Shown: positions 17,545 through 27,478, counted from the first letter of the stretch. The stretch is DNA of 64,000 nucleotides from Chlamydia gallinacea 08-1274/3 (GCF_000471025.2 NZ_CP015840.1:496001-560000); one strand, 5' to 3'. Translations and numbers: made by a program. Notes: a model not told the origin generated them from the letters alone.

Positions 17545-18840
17545 TCAATAATAACGCACAGGCTTGCGTACCTTGCGCCGTGTTTTTTTATAATATAATC
17601 CTAATAATCCCAGAATAACATATGTCCTTTGGGAAAACATGAGTGCCCGGATAGCAATATAAAATCGTTGTAAAGGAGAGGGAACTATATCATAGGGAGA
17701 GTATACGGGACGTGAGAAAGTTTCTTTCTTAGAGGAGCGAAATACCCAATGGCCGATAAGGTCTCCTTGATGAATAGGAAAGCTTGTAACATGGGGAACA
17801 AAAGTCACAGTGCAGGGATCTTCACCTTCTGAAGCATAAAAGTCATAATACACGCCTTCAGGAAGAGGCAAGGAAATAGAGCCCAAGGTTCCTAGAGATA
17901 AGCGATATTTCTCTGTAGGAAGTATAAGGTAACGCCTTAAGGGAAGTTCATTAAACACAGCTTCACATAGAGCATGAATATCATGATAGAGCTTGTCCAT
18001 GGAAGAGTATCCTGTAGCAATGGTGATGATCGAGCGATTGTTTTTACAAGCAGATACGATTAAGTTTTTCCCTGCAAGTTCTGTACTTCCTGTTTTTCCC
18101 CCGATAATTGAAGGATAGTAATAAGGAGATGTTGTGACGAGTAATTTATTCGTTGTGCATAGTGTTCTTTCTGGATTGAGGTTTGTAGCTGCTATGGTAT
18201 AGCTTGACGTATGAATTACTTGGCGGAATAAGGGTTCCTTCAATCCCTCACGCATGATACAAAGCAAGTCTCTGGCCGTTGTATAGTGATTCGGATGATG
18301 CAATCCATGAGGATTATTTAGATGAGTATCGTGGCAGCCTAGTTCTCGTAAAAATGTATTTAATTGATGCATAAATTCAGGAATAGAACCCGAACAGGCT
18401 ATTGCTAAGCTATTTGCGGCATCGTTAGCGGAACTAATTAATAGGGCGTGAAATAAATCTATTCCGGAGACTTCTTCTTTATTACGTAGATGTATGGTTA
18501 CTCCGTCGGTTTCTAGCCAATAGGGAGGACTACGGTATCCGGATTGCTTTTTTGCTTGCGGGGAGATGGAAGCTATTGCTTCTTGCTTCACTGCAATAAA
18601 GTTGTTCAAGACTTCGGGGTAGCGACGTAAAATAAATAAGGCTGTAGCAATTTTTGTCATGCTCGCTGGATAAATCCTCGCGTCTATGTTTTTGGAATAC
18701 AGTATCTTACCAGTGTTTTCGTGAATGACCGCCGCTGAAGAACCTTGAACTTCGGGGAAAACAATGTCAGCATAAATGAGAGAAGTCCCTAGCCATGTCA
18801 GCAAGCTCAGCAGTCCATAGTGAAAAAATGCCTTAGCCAT
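17545..18840 (-). CDS. dacF: D-alanyl-D-alanine carboxypeptidase (PBP5/DacF family)
   Basis: 431 aa. Penicillin-binding peptidase that trims the D-Ala from peptidoglycan stem peptides; Chlamydia makes a division-associated peptidoglycan ring. It has a signal peptide, then the serine-peptidase triad motifs: SMTK (Ser60-Lys63), SAN (137-139) and KTGS (249-252). The C terminus carries a hydrophobic helix followed by the very basic YKKTRRKVRKPVRYY, which would anchor the enzyme to the inner membrane. No ribosome-binding site is evident before the ATG. It corresponds to CT551. Confidence 0.92.
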   Translation of the reverse strand: MAKAFFHYGLLSLLTWLGTSLIYADIVFPEVQGSSAAVIHENTGKILYSKNIDARIYPASMTKIATALFILRRYPEVLNNFIAVKQEAIASISPQAKKQSGYRSPPYWLETDGVTIHLRNKEEVSGIDLFHALLISSANDAANSLAIACSGSIPEFMHQLNTFLRELGCHDTHLNNPHGLHHPNHYTTARDLLCIMREGLKEPLFRQVIHTSSYTIAATNLNPERTLCTTNKLLVTTSPYYYPSIIGGKTGSTELAGKNLIVSACKNNRSIITIATGYSSMDKLYHDIHALCEAVFNELPLRRYLILPTEKYRLSLGTLGSISLPLPEGVYYDFYASEGEDPCTVTFVPHVTSFPIHQGDLIGHWVFRSSKKETFSRPVYSPYDIVPSPLQRFYIAIRALMFSQRTYVILGLLGLYYKKTRRKVRKPVRYY

Positions 18841-18939
18841 TGGGGGATATTTGTTTATTTACTTAGTTTTATAGGGGTTCAAGAAAAGCTCTTGACTCCC
18901 TTTAAAATAAAGAATTACCATGGGGCAAGGGAAAATGCT

Positions 18940-19341
18940 ATGAGTTTAGATTTTTTAGAAGAATTTTATCGTCATACCATCTGCAACTGTGAAGCTTTTT
19001 GTGAAGGATTCGCAGATATTGCAGATATCCTGTCTACAGCTTCTCTCAGCACCTCAACGAGTAGTCGCCCCATGAACAATTTCATTATTGCAGAAACTAT
19101 AGATAAACTCACTTTATTTAACTCAGACTTTGCTGTATGGCTTGTTCCAGAAGTTATCCAGGGTGAAGCTGTTACTCGCGGATATATTGCATTATATCAT
19201 GCGTCTAGGGGTTATACTCCGGAACTTGCTTTCCAAGCTTCAGGAAAATATAACCAGTCTGCATTAATTCTGGAGGCTTTACATTTGTATCTTCAAGATA
19301 TTCAAGATACGGAAGATAGTTTACGTTCTTTTTATTTGTAG
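18940..19341 (+). CDS. Conserved chlamydial protein, CT550 position, unknown
   Basis: 133 aa from ATG 18940, chosen because AAGGG lies 8 bases upstream. An extension to 18820 would run antisense through the start of dacF and is unlikely. The protein is soluble, acidic and helical (EEFYRHTICNCEAFCEGF near the start, with three Cys), with no signal peptide. It converges on rsbW, 8 bases away. I do not recognise a family. Confidence 0.72.
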   Translation: MSLDFLEEFYRHTICNCEAFCEGFADIADILSTASLSTSTSSRPMNNFIIAETIDKLTLFNSDFAVWLVPEVIQGEAVTRGYIALYHASRGYTPELAFQASGKYNQSALILEALHLYLQDIQDTEDSLRSFYL

Positions 19342-19349
19342 TTTTTACT

Positions 19350-19775
19350 TTAAGTATTATGAATTTTTAAATGGACAATATTAGCATTTGCATGACGTTC
19401 ATATTGAAGTTCATCTACAGAGTTTTTAGCTAGGAAGATCCCTAGTCCGCCTAATTTTCTTTCGTCTAGAGGCACGCACGTTTGTATATCAATGGTTGCA
19501 GTTAAGGGATTAAACGAAGTCCCATAATCTTTAATGGTTACACAAAATTCTTTTGGATCTCCATCACAAGAAATTGTAATTGTCCCAGGTGAGACAGAGT
19601 CTTGATAGGCATAGGAAATAATATTCACAAGCAACTCCTCACAGGCAAGTTCGAGTTTTAATAGTTTATCTTTGGGGAAAGCTTGGAGTTGCTCAGTATG
19701 TTTAACAAAGTCTAACATATTGTGAAGTTCACTAAGGAGAGCGGGAAAGACAGCTTCTCCACTAGAAGAGGTCAT
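19350..19775 (-). CDS. rsbW: RsbW-type anti-sigma factor / serine kinase
   Basis: 141 aa from ATG 19775; TTG 19793 would extend it by six codons. It has a GHKL ATPase fold with N-box ELACEELLVNIISYAY, G1 box DYGTSFNP and G2 box GGLGIFLAKNSVDE. In C. trachomatis, RsbW is reported to bind the primary sigma factor sigma66 and to be counteracted by RsbV antagonists and the RsbU phosphatase. The gene follows the LptE-like gene, the two frames nearly touching, so it is probably co-transcribed from the CT547-CT548 promoter. Confidence 0.88.
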   Translation of the reverse strand: MTSSSGEAVFPALLSELHNMLDFVKHTEQLQAFPKDKLLKLELACEELLVNIISYAYQDSVSPGTITISCDGDPKEFCVTIKDYGTSFNPLTATIDIQTCVPLDERKLGGLGIFLAKNSVDELQYERHANANIVHLKIHNT

Positions 19776-20367
19776 AGTATACCTGTTGAACAATAGTCTC
19801 TGCTACATGAGCATATAATACACGCTGAGCGCTCTTTATAGCTTCATTATGCATTTCGAATTGTCCTAAAGCAAACTGATGAGCGTTAGTGATACCTAAG
19901 TCAGGTTCAAAATCAAAAGCAACTGATTTTCGTGCGACGTGTTCATCAATTACTACTTGTCCCGAGTGCTTGTCGATTAATTGTACTTGCGCTGATAAAG
20001 ACAAACGCCCCTCATTAGAAACTATAAAATGCTTAGGAGTCTTATCATTAATTTTATTTGGGGCATACGTAAAACCTGCATTCTCGTCAATCTCATTCAA
20101 GAGGCGGACCTTCAGAAGATAGCGAGAGTTTGTTTCTCCACTATGTGCTGTTAAAGAACGCTTGCTTAATTCGTAAATAATGGCTGCTGTCAGTTGTCCT
20201 AAAACATCATTATCTATGGGAGAAAGATCAATGCCTTCTGAGCGGATGGATTTTCCTAAAGCAGAGAGTACATTAGAAGAATTCACTAGCCTATAGCCAA
20301 CACACGAGGTGCACCCACAACTGACGAAACAAAACAATAAAAAACTTAATATCTTACGCATGAACAT
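19762..20367 (-). CDS. lptE: Putative outer-membrane lipoprotein, LptE-like
   Basis: 201 aa. The N terminus is a lipoprotein signal (MRKILSFLLFCFVSCGC) with Cys residues after a hydrophobic stretch. The mature start GYRLVNSS and the order of strands around KHFIVSNEGRLSLSAQVQLID resemble LptE, the partner of LptD in LPS insertion, and the C. trachomatis CT548 homologue is commonly given this name. Resemblance is at the level of layout, so the function is tentative. It overlaps rsbW by 14 bases and follows the BamD-like gene by 10 bases. Confidence 0.6.
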   Translation of the reverse strand: MFMRKILSFLLFCFVSCGCTSCVGYRLVNSSNVLSALGKSIRSEGIDLSPIDNDVLGQLTAAIIYELSKRSLTAHSGETNSRYLLKVRLLNEIDENAGFTYAPNKINDKTPKHFIVSNEGRLSLSAQVQLIDKHSGQVVIDEHVARKSVAFDFEPDLGITNAHQFALGQFEMHNEAIKSAQRVLYAHVAETIVQQVYYDLF

Positions 20368-20377
20368 GTCTAGTAAT

Positions 20378-21331
20378 TTAAGAGTGTTTTGCTATTCTAT
20401 CTAATCGTTTGAGACATTTAGCAACGAATGGTGAATCGGGATAAGTCTCTACCGCTGTAGTATAATAAATACTTGCAGCACGTAATTTCTTCTTTTTTTC
20501 GTAGAAGCGTCCAGAATGATACAATCCTGAGGCATATAAGTCGTTCATAATGCGTACATTAGAAGAAACTACAGCATTGAGAGGATGATTGGGATGTTGT
20601 TTTCTCATTGCTTCTTCATTCATTTTAGCTAATTTTAAATATTGGGCATTATGATCTTCTTTTTTAGCTTGGATAAGATAAATTTCAGATAAACGTACAA
20701 ATGCTTTAGGAGATAAAGAGTGTTGGGGAAATTGTAGTGTTAATTTTTTAAATACTTTTGTTGCTTCCGCGAGCTCTTTCCTCATAATAAGCAGGTCTCC
20801 CTTAAAATATAAGGCCTGCGCTCCCAAATCTTTGTGGGGGAATGCCGCAAGAATTTCATCGTAAATACGCAAAGCATCTTCATCAGCGTTCATTAATTTA
20901 GGAAAGCCTTCTAAAAGGAAAATCCGCTTACGTTTACCTTGAGCAAAGCTTTGAGCTATAGCAAGCTTCATGGAAAAGAGTTCTTCAGAATATTTAGCAT
21001 CAGGAAGTTCCATATATAGGGAAAATACCTTATTTGCTAAATCCGGTTGATCTCTTTTAAAGTAACATACACCCGTAAGATACAAGGCTTCAGAATATAA
21101 AGGATCTTTCGGAAAATGGTGGGTAATCATTCTGAAGCATAACGATGCTCTATGGTAATTTTGGTGTTCTAGATTGCGGATACCTACAGAAAGATAGTCT
21201 TGAGCAGAGTATTTGGGGGTAAATTTTTGAGGAGAAAGTTTTCCTAAAAAAGGTTCGAAAGAAATCGGCCCGGCATAACAACTAGAAGACACAAGCAGTA
21301 AGGCAAAAATCAACTGTAAAAGAGATCTCAT
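20378..21331 (-). CDS. TPR lipoprotein-like outer membrane assembly protein, BamD-like
   Basis: 317 aa with a Sec signal (MRSLLQLIFALLLVSSSCYA). Tetratricopeptide-like repeats fill the rest, for example YHRASLCFRMITHHFPKD, DEILAAFPHKDLGAQALYFKGD and TKVFKKLTLQFPQHSLSPKAF (in pieces), the aromatic/FP pattern typical of BamD/YbgF proteins. BamD is a periplasmic helper for beta-barrel insertion; here it heads a group with an LptE-like gene, so an outer-membrane assembly role is plausible. It corresponds to CT547. Its promoter lies in the 150-bp divergent region before 21482. Confidence 0.68.
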   Translation of the reverse strand: MRSLLQLIFALLLVSSSCYAGPISFEPFLGKLSPQKFTPKYSAQDYLSVGIRNLEHQNYHRASLCFRMITHHFPKDPLYSEALYLTGVCYFKRDQPDLANKVFSLYMELPDAKYSEELFSMKLAIAQSFAQGKRKRIFLLEGFPKLMNADEDALRIYDEILAAFPHKDLGAQALYFKGDLLIMRKELAEATKVFKKLTLQFPQHSLSPKAFVRLSEIYLIQAKKEDHNAQYLKLAKMNEEAMRKQHPNHPLNAVVSSNVRIMNDLYASGLYHSGRFYEKKKKLRAASIYYTTAVETYPDSPFVAKCLKRLDRIAKHS

Positions 21332-21446
21332 AAATCCAGTGCGGGTCTACGATAATAAAACGTCATCATAAGAAAGAAAAAGAGAATTTGTCAAATACGT
21401 TGTTAGTATTTATTTAAAAAACCAACTTTTTGTTTGATAAAACATT

Positions 21447-21472
21447 TTTTTATTTATTAAAATAAATAAAAA
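21447..21472. repeat. AT-only inverted repeat next to a ribosome-binding site
   Basis: TTTTTATTTATT and AATAAATAAAAA are perfect 12-base arms around AA. The right arm runs into AAAAAGG, the ribosome site of the gene at 21482, so a hairpin in the mRNA would partly cover it. It may equally be a promoter-associated AT tract. Confidence 0.5.
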
Positions 21473-21481
21473 GGTTCTTTT

Positions 21482-22366
21482 ATGAAAAAGTTAGTTTGTT
21501 ATCTAGGTACTTTTATTCTATCGTTTTCTTGCGGTGTATTTCTATGGGATAATGTTCCGTGCGCTCGTAAAGCCATGCAAGTAACTGCAAGCTGCAGTAC
21601 CGAAGTTTTTGAAAAAAGTTGTCAAATGATTCGTAAGATTTCTGGATTTGAAAAACTTCGTGTATTTGAAAGAAAATTTTCTGCTGACCAGATATTAAGT
21701 TATTTTCCAGAGCATGTTGATGGTAAGGTAGCTGTAGAACTGACATTTGTGCCTCATACCTTAATGTGTGTGCGATTCTCTCAAGAAGACCCCGTGAAAA
21801 AATCTATGGTAAGTAAGGAAGGAGAAATTCTATGGAATTTATCTAGTGGGGAAATGGTCCTCAATACAGGCACGTGGTTGTGTTCTAAAGGATTAAGAGA
21901 ATGTTTGCTACTTAGAGCAGGAAGACAAGATGTGAGTGTGATGCAGGAGCTAGCACATTTAGGGGGAGCAGCATCTAAAGAATCTTTATCTCATGCCTTA
22001 TCTATGAAGAATATGCGCGCGGATAAAGTAATTAAATCCTGTCAGAAAAAAAAGTTAATTTTTTCAACAGGAAGCCAAATAGGTAGTCATTTTCAACAAT
22101 TACAACCTATTCAAGGCTGTACAACCGAAATGCCTTCTTCTCCTGTATGGTTGAAAAAACCTCGGGGAGCTTCTTTAATTTCTCCACAGTTTTCTGAAGA
22201 TCGGATATGTAATTTTGTGAAAATGATTTTTGGAGATAACTTTTTAATTTTAAATAAAGATACTGTTTATGTTCCCGTCTATAAAGTATTAATCAAAGCT
22301 GAAGATCATAGTGAACGTATAGAGTATATTAATGCGATTACAGGAAAGCCTTTCCACAATCTTTAA
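21482..22366 (+). CDS. Exported or lipid-anchored chlamydial protein, CT546 position
   Basis: 294 aa. A short basic start and hydrophobic core (MKKLVCYLGTFILSFSCGVF) form a signal sequence; Cys17 in SFSC could be a lipobox, though it is not a strong match. The mature region is mixed alpha/beta with several Cys and two Lys-rich patches. There is no known domain. It is transcribed from the divergent AT-rich region, with AAAAGG 6 bases before the ATG. Its stop overlaps the end of dnaE by 4 bases in convergent orientation. Confidence 0.7.
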   Translation: MKKLVCYLGTFILSFSCGVFLWDNVPCARKAMQVTASCSTEVFEKSCQMIRKISGFEKLRVFERKFSADQILSYFPEHVDGKVAVELTFVPHTLMCVRFSQEDPVKKSMVSKEGEILWNLSSGEMVLNTGTWLCSKGLRECLLLRAGRQDVSVMQELAHLGGAASKESLSHALSMKNMRADKVIKSCQKKKLIFSTGSQIGSHFQQLQPIQGCTTEMPSSPVWLKKPRGASLISPQFSEDRICNFVKMIFGDNFLILNKDTVYVPVYKVLIKAEDHSERIEYINAITGKPFHNL

Positions 22367-25300
22367 ATGGAAATCAAACGTATAGGAAGCTGAGCATGTT
22401 CTAGATCTTTCTGTAGATTGGCAGTGTCTTCAGAAATAAAATAGTCTGTATCTGGAGAGATGGAAGCCACTTTCTGATTGTCTTTAGTGAAAATCAATGA
22501 TAATGCTCGTGACCCAGGGTACTTACTTAAGATATGTTTTAAAGTACATATATGACTGTGACGGAGTTCACCAAGGTCAAGAGACAGCTTTACCACGGAA
22601 GTGGGTGATCGTAAATTCTCAGTTTTTGACATCGTTGTTTTCTCCTGATTTTTATTTTTCCCTGAGTTGACATAGAACGACATCTTTTGCATTTGCTCTT
22701 TGATTTTGTCAAACATCTCATCGCATTCTTGTAGAATTTGTTCGTTGATGAGAGAGAGATCTTTCATCCATCGGCAGGAAAGTCGTAAGGAGTCGCTACG
22801 CTTATCAATAGATAAAATAGCATAAACTAAGCAATCTTCCTCTAATAGTTCCTGTTGTTCTGCATACATTTCTGGCCATATAGGCAATTCATAAGAATCA
22901 ATACCATCACTAATGCGTAATATAGCAAATTTTTTTTGCCCTTTGGAAGAAAGGCGTGTAGTCACTTTGTCAATCATAAATAAAGTACGAACTACTGCAC
23001 CATGAGGAAGATGATCAAACTCGCCAAGACTCACTACAGATAACCTGGGCAAAATATCTTTTACAGCATCCATAGGATGCTCAGTAAGGTAAATACCGAG
23101 TAATTCTTTTTCTTTCTTGAGTTTTTCTTTTTTTGATCTTTGTATTACAAGGGTATCGGGAGCGAGGGTCTCTGTTTCCTCTTGATGCATGGAACTTAAG
23201 GAAAAGAATGTCATGACTCCTGAGGCAGCTTCTTTTTTTTCTTTTGCAATGGCATCATACATAGATTCTAATGTGGCAAGAGCCCGGTCTCTATCGGGTT
23301 CAAAAATATCAAAGCAACCAGAATCGATTAAATTTTCTGCGTGTTTCTTTGTGACTTTTTTTAAGTCAGAACGCTGGATAAAATTTCGAATGCTTAAATA
23401 AGGACCATGTTTTTCTCGTTCTTCGATAATACTTTCTACAAGTCCTTTACCAATACCTTTAATGGCTCCCATAGCAAAACGAATTCCTTGATCTGTAGCG
23501 ACGAAATTTGTTCCTGATTCGTTAATATCTGGAGGTAAAACACAAATATCCATGCTACGTGCTTCATGGATGAGCTTACCGATTTTTTCAATGTCGTCAG
23601 AATCACAAGTCAGTAGGGCAGCTAACCATTCTTTAGGATAATTTGCTTTAAGGTAGGCCGTTGTATAAGTAATTAAACCGTAAGCAGCCGCATGGGATTT
23701 ATTAAATCCGTAAGAAGCAAATTTTTCCATTTTATCAAAAATTGTCGTTGCTAATTCTGTGTCAATACCATTTTTACAGGCTCTTTCACAAAACCGGGTG
23801 CGCTCTTTGAGCATTTGATTGATATCTTTTTTCCCCATAGCACGACGTAAAACATCACCTTCACCTAGGGAATAGCTTGCTAAAGAACCTGCAATTTGCA
23901 TTACTTGTTCTTGATAGACCATGATTCCATAGGTTTCTTTCAGAATAGGCTCCATTAAGGGATGGTCATATTCGATAATTTCTTTCCCATGCTTACGATT
24001 AATAAACGAGGGAATCATGTCCATGGGACCAGGACGATATAAAGCACCTATCGCAATGATTTCTTCAAAAGAATCTGGGCGAAGATTTTTAGCTAATTCT
24101 TGCATACCTTTGGATTCCATTTGAAATATGCCCATAGTTTTCCCTTGGTGTAAAAGGGCAAAAGTTGTTTTGTCGTCCAAAGGCAGGGAAGCCATGTGCA
24201 ATAGCTTCCCTGTTTTTCTATAAATTGCCTGAATAGCAATGTGGATACTAGTTAATGTTTTTAATCCAAGAAAATCGATTTTTAGCATGCCCACACTTTC
24301 CACAGGTTTCATGGAAAATTGTGTAGTAATCATCGTAGAATCTTTAGAAATACAGATGGGAATATGGTCAGTAAGGCGATCACCGCAAATAATTACTCCA
24401 GCAGCATGCACCCCCGTATTACGAATTGATCCCTCTAAACGCATGGCCATATCAATAACTTGAGAAGCTTCGGCATCATGAGTATACAGCTCATATAAAT
24501 TAGGGTCTGTTTCTAATGCTTTGGTTAAAGTCGCATGTAACTCAGGGATATGCTTGGCGATTTGATTGACTTTCGCTAGGGGAACGTCCAAGGTTCTTCC
24601 TACGTCCTTTACGGCCATTTTGGCTTTCATGGTTCCAAAAGTAATGATTTGCGCTACATTGTCTTTGCCATGTCGCTCTATAGCATAGTTAATTACACGT
24701 TCTCGACCTGCCATACAAATGTCGATATCGATGTCTGGATAGGATAAACGTTCGGGATTGATAAATCTTTCGAAGAACAGATCAAAGCGGATGGGTTCAA
24801 TTTCTGTAATACCTAGTAAAAATAACATCACTGAGCCGGCTCCCGAGCCTCTTCCTGGACCTACAGGAATACCGTGATCTTTTGCCCAATGGATGATATC
24901 CCAAACAATCAGAAGATAGTCACACATCCCTTTGGGAATAATAATAGACATTTCTGTCTCCAGACGTTTTTTCACCAATTCCAGGGGATCTTGATTAGGG
25001 AACTTTTTTGCGATGTGTGCTAGTGCTTCTTTAGTATATTTTGTAGATAATCCTTGTTCGCAAAGATATTTTAAGAATTCAGAGGAGGCAATATAGCGTT
25101 CTTCTTCAGTATACGCGCCTTTTTCTTTTAAAGATTCTGGGACATAAATAGGGTAATGTTTATTTGAAAAATTCAATTTAAGATTACATTTATCTGCAAC
25201 TTCCAAAGTATTGGTAATGGTTTCCGGATGGTCGCTAAATATTTTAGCCATTTCTTCGGGAGATTTAAAATAATACTCCCGGCTCAAATACACTTTTCTT

Positions 25301-26085
25301 TTAGGATTAGGGATATAAGTATTTTGTTTTGCAATACGGATAGTCTCACCAAATTGCACATTAAGCAGAATTTCATGAGCAAGCCAATCATCGGGGTGGA
25401 TATAGTGGATATCATTTGTTGCTACTGTATGAATACCTAAGCGTTTACTTGCTTCTAATACAGCACAATTCACTCGAGTTTGCTTATCAATAAACTGATG
25501 ATACTCGTGTTTGAGCCATTCTTCATTGAGAGATGAAATTTTCTCTTCAGACATTTTATGGAGCTGAATTTCAGTATAAAAATCATCACGAAATAGTTGT
25601 TGATACCAAAGTAAGTCCTTTTCAAGAGCTTCCTCGGATTCTAAAGCTGCTTGGGCAACAGATCCCGATAAACAACCAGAAAGACAAATTAATCCGCGTG
25701 CATACTGAGTAAGAAGATCACGATCTATTCTTGGAAAATAATAAAAACCTTCTGTGAATGCTAAAGAAGATAGAGTGCAAAGATTACGATAGCCCTCTTC
25801 ATTTTTACATAAAAGAATCAGATGGTTGGCGACGCGACTTTTTTTTTCTTTTTTTTTCTCGAAACGAGATGTAGGCGCTACATAAACTTCACAGCCAATA
25901 ATTGGCTTAATATCATTTTGTTCACATTCTTTATAGAATTCAATAGCACCGTAGAGGTTGCCGTGATCAGTTAATGCTAAGGAAGGAATACGATATTCCT
26001 TTGCTTTAGCTACAAAGCTTTTAATTGAGCTGGTCGCGTCTAAGATTGAGTATTGCGAATGGCAATGAAGAGGAATCCAAGTCAT
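22363..26085 (-). CDS. dnaE: DNA polymerase III alpha subunit
   Basis: 1240 aa, full length. The replicative polymerase catalytic subunit. The N-terminal PHP domain has HCHSQYSILDATSS; the polymerase catalytic carboxylates are in PDIDIDI and nearby SGAGSVMLFLLG; helix-hairpin-helix and OB-fold regions follow. A run coding EKKKEKKS near residue 85 is built from two A9 tracts separated by one G, a potential slippage site. No intein or frameshift is present. The start ATG 26085 lies 25 bases after uhpC, so the two may be co-transcribed. Confidence 0.97.
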   Translation of the reverse strand: MTWIPLHCHSQYSILDATSSIKSFVAKAKEYRIPSLALTDHGNLYGAIEFYKECEQNDIKPIIGCEVYVAPTSRFEKKKEKKSRVANHLILLCKNEEGYRNLCTLSSLAFTEGFYYFPRIDRDLLTQYARGLICLSGCLSGSVAQAALESEEALEKDLLWYQQLFRDDFYTEIQLHKMSEEKISSLNEEWLKHEYHQFIDKQTRVNCAVLEASKRLGIHTVATNDIHYIHPDDWLAHEILLNVQFGETIRIAKQNTYIPNPKRKVYLSREYYFKSPEEMAKIFSDHPETITNTLEVADKCNLKLNFSNKHYPIYVPESLKEKGAYTEEERYIASSEFLKYLCEQGLSTKYTKEALAHIAKKFPNQDPLELVKKRLETEMSIIIPKGMCDYLLIVWDIIHWAKDHGIPVGPGRGSGAGSVMLFLLGITEIEPIRFDLFFERFINPERLSYPDIDIDICMAGRERVINYAIERHGKDNVAQIITFGTMKAKMAVKDVGRTLDVPLAKVNQIAKHIPELHATLTKALETDPNLYELYTHDAEASQVIDMAMRLEGSIRNTGVHAAGVIICGDRLTDHIPICISKDSTMITTQFSMKPVESVGMLKIDFLGLKTLTSIHIAIQAIYRKTGKLLHMASLPLDDKTTFALLHQGKTMGIFQMESKGMQELAKNLRPDSFEEIIAIGALYRPGPMDMIPSFINRKHGKEIIEYDHPLMEPILKETYGIMVYQEQVMQIAGSLASYSLGEGDVLRRAMGKKDINQMLKERTRFCERACKNGIDTELATTIFDKMEKFASYGFNKSHAAAYGLITYTTAYLKANYPKEWLAALLTCDSDDIEKIGKLIHEARSMDICVLPPDINESGTNFVATDQGIRFAMGAIKGIGKGLVESIIEEREKHGPYLSIRNFIQRSDLKKVTKKHAENLIDSGCFDIFEPDRDRALATLESMYDAIAKEKKEAASGVMTFFSLSSMHQEETETLAPDTLVIQRSKKEKLKKEKELLGIYLTEHPMDAVKDILPRLSVVSLGEFDHLPHGAVVRTLFMIDKVTTRLSSKGQKKFAILRISDGIDSYELPIWPEMYAEQQELLEEDCLVYAILSIDKRSDSLRLSCRWMKDLSLINEQILQECDEMFDKIKEQMQKMSFYVNSGKNKNQEKTTMSKTENLRSPTSVVKLSLDLGELRHSHICTLKHILSKYPGSRALSLIFTKDNQKVASISPDTDYFISEDTANLQKDLEHAQLPIRLISI

Positions 26086-26110
26086 AAGATAGCCTCATTC
26101 ATCTTTACTA

Positions 26111-27478
26111 CTAGGTTTTTTCTCTAAAATTCTTTTCAGAAGCATTCCATGTAGGGAGAAATAAGACAAGAGATATTAAAGCACAGCTTAATAAAGCCAA
26201 GAAAAAGCCTTGCCAACCCCAGTCTTGAGCTATTTTTCCTAAAGGATAACCTGCAAAAGCAGCGCCGAAATAAGCAAACCATCCAGTAAAACCACTGGCA
26301 GTTCCTGCTGCTTTTTTATGAGATAATTCAGCAGCTGCTAAACCAATCATCATTTGTGGCCCAAATAAAAAGAATCCAATAATAAAGAGAAAGATTCCAT
26401 CTAACCACCAAAGATTTTGGTCGCGATTATACCACATGAGTAGGATAGAAAACAGTAAGCCCAAGGAGAATATTACATTCATTGGGCCGCGTTCTCCTTT
26501 GGAAATTTTATCTGATAGCCAGCCAGCAATTAACATGCCGAAGAGGCCCCCGATTTCAAATAGAGACACACAGAAATTTGCTGTAACAGCAACATAATGC
26601 TTAGTTTCTATTAAGAATAGGGCACTCCAATCATTCACTGCCATGCGCACAACATAAATAAAGAAAGAAGCGATAGATAGTAACCAGATCCACTTATTTG
26701 TTAGAACATAAGAGAATAGAATTTCTCTAGTTGAGAGCTCTTTTTCCATCTCTTCTTCTAAAATATCAGCAGTAGTTTCCTTGTGTTTTTGTGATTCTTG
26801 TTCTTGTTTATACCTTTCAATTGTAGGTAACCCTAAAGATTGTGGCGTGTCACGAAGACGATTAATTAATATAAAACCCATGCCAATGCACAAAAAACCA
26901 GGAATCAGCATAGCGCCACGCCATCCACAGCAATCAATAGCAAATCCCGTAAGAATAGGAATGAGAGCGCCTCCCACATTATGAGAAGTACTCCATACGC
27001 TCCACCAAGTACCTCGTTCAGATTTAGAATACCAGTGGGTTAATAAGCGAGCACATGGAGGCCAGCCCCATCCTTGAAACCAACCGTTCAGTCCCCACCA
27101 TAGAGCAAGTAAAAAAATGGAAGACGACATTCCAAAGAAGATGTTTGTTAATCCCGTAATAATGAGACCTAAAGCCATAAAGTAACGAGGATTAGATTGG
27201 TCAGACATGACACCACTGACAAATTTACTGATGCCGTAAGTGATGTATAATGTACTCCCAATAATTCCTAACTGTGCTTTATCAAAGCCTAGATCTGCCA
27301 TAAGAGTTGGCATAGCGAATGTGAAACTTTTTCGCGTGAAGTAGTAAAAGATGTACCCCACAAACATGCTATAAAAGATTCTCATTCTCCAATATTTGTA
27401 CTTCTTTTTGACCAATTCTGGATCATCAATTTCCTTAATAGGCTTGGGAGGTTGAAAGAATTTAGTCCAAATATTCAT
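26111..27478 (-). CDS. uhpC: Hexose-phosphate antiporter, UhpC type
   Basis: 455 aa major facilitator of the organophosphate:phosphate antiporter family with about 12 transmembrane helices; recognisable segments are FTRKSFTFAMPTLMADLG, MSDQSNPRYFM and AAGTASGFTGWFAYFGAA. Chlamydial UhpC has been shown to transport glucose-6-phosphate, so this gene would supply host hexose phosphate to glycolysis. A charged cytoplasmic loop (residues about 215-245, rich in Glu/Lys) separates the two halves. It corresponds to CT544, with dnaE downstream. Confidence 0.93.
   Translation of the reverse strand: MNIWTKFFQPPKPIKEIDDPELVKKKYKYWRMRIFYSMFVGYIFYYFTRKSFTFAMPTLMADLGFDKAQLGIIGSTLYITYGISKFVSGVMSDQSNPRYFMALGLIITGLTNIFFGMSSSIFLLALWWGLNGWFQGWGWPPCARLLTHWYSKSERGTWWSVWSTSHNVGGALIPILTGFAIDCCGWRGAMLIPGFLCIGMGFILINRLRDTPQSLGLPTIERYKQEQESQKHKETTADILEEEMEKELSTREILFSYVLTNKWIWLLSIASFFIYVVRMAVNDWSALFLIETKHYVAVTANFCVSLFEIGGLFGMLIAGWLSDKISKGERGPMNVIFSLGLLFSILLMWYNRDQNLWWLDGIFLFIIGFFLFGPQMMIGLAAAELSHKKAAGTASGFTGWFAYFGAAFAGYPLGKIAQDWGWQGFFLALLSCALISLVLFLPTWNASEKNFREKT

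Noticed and set aside
18820..18939. Upstream extension of the CT550-like frame
   Set aside because: It runs antisense through the dacF start; the ATG at 18940 has AAGGG well placed.
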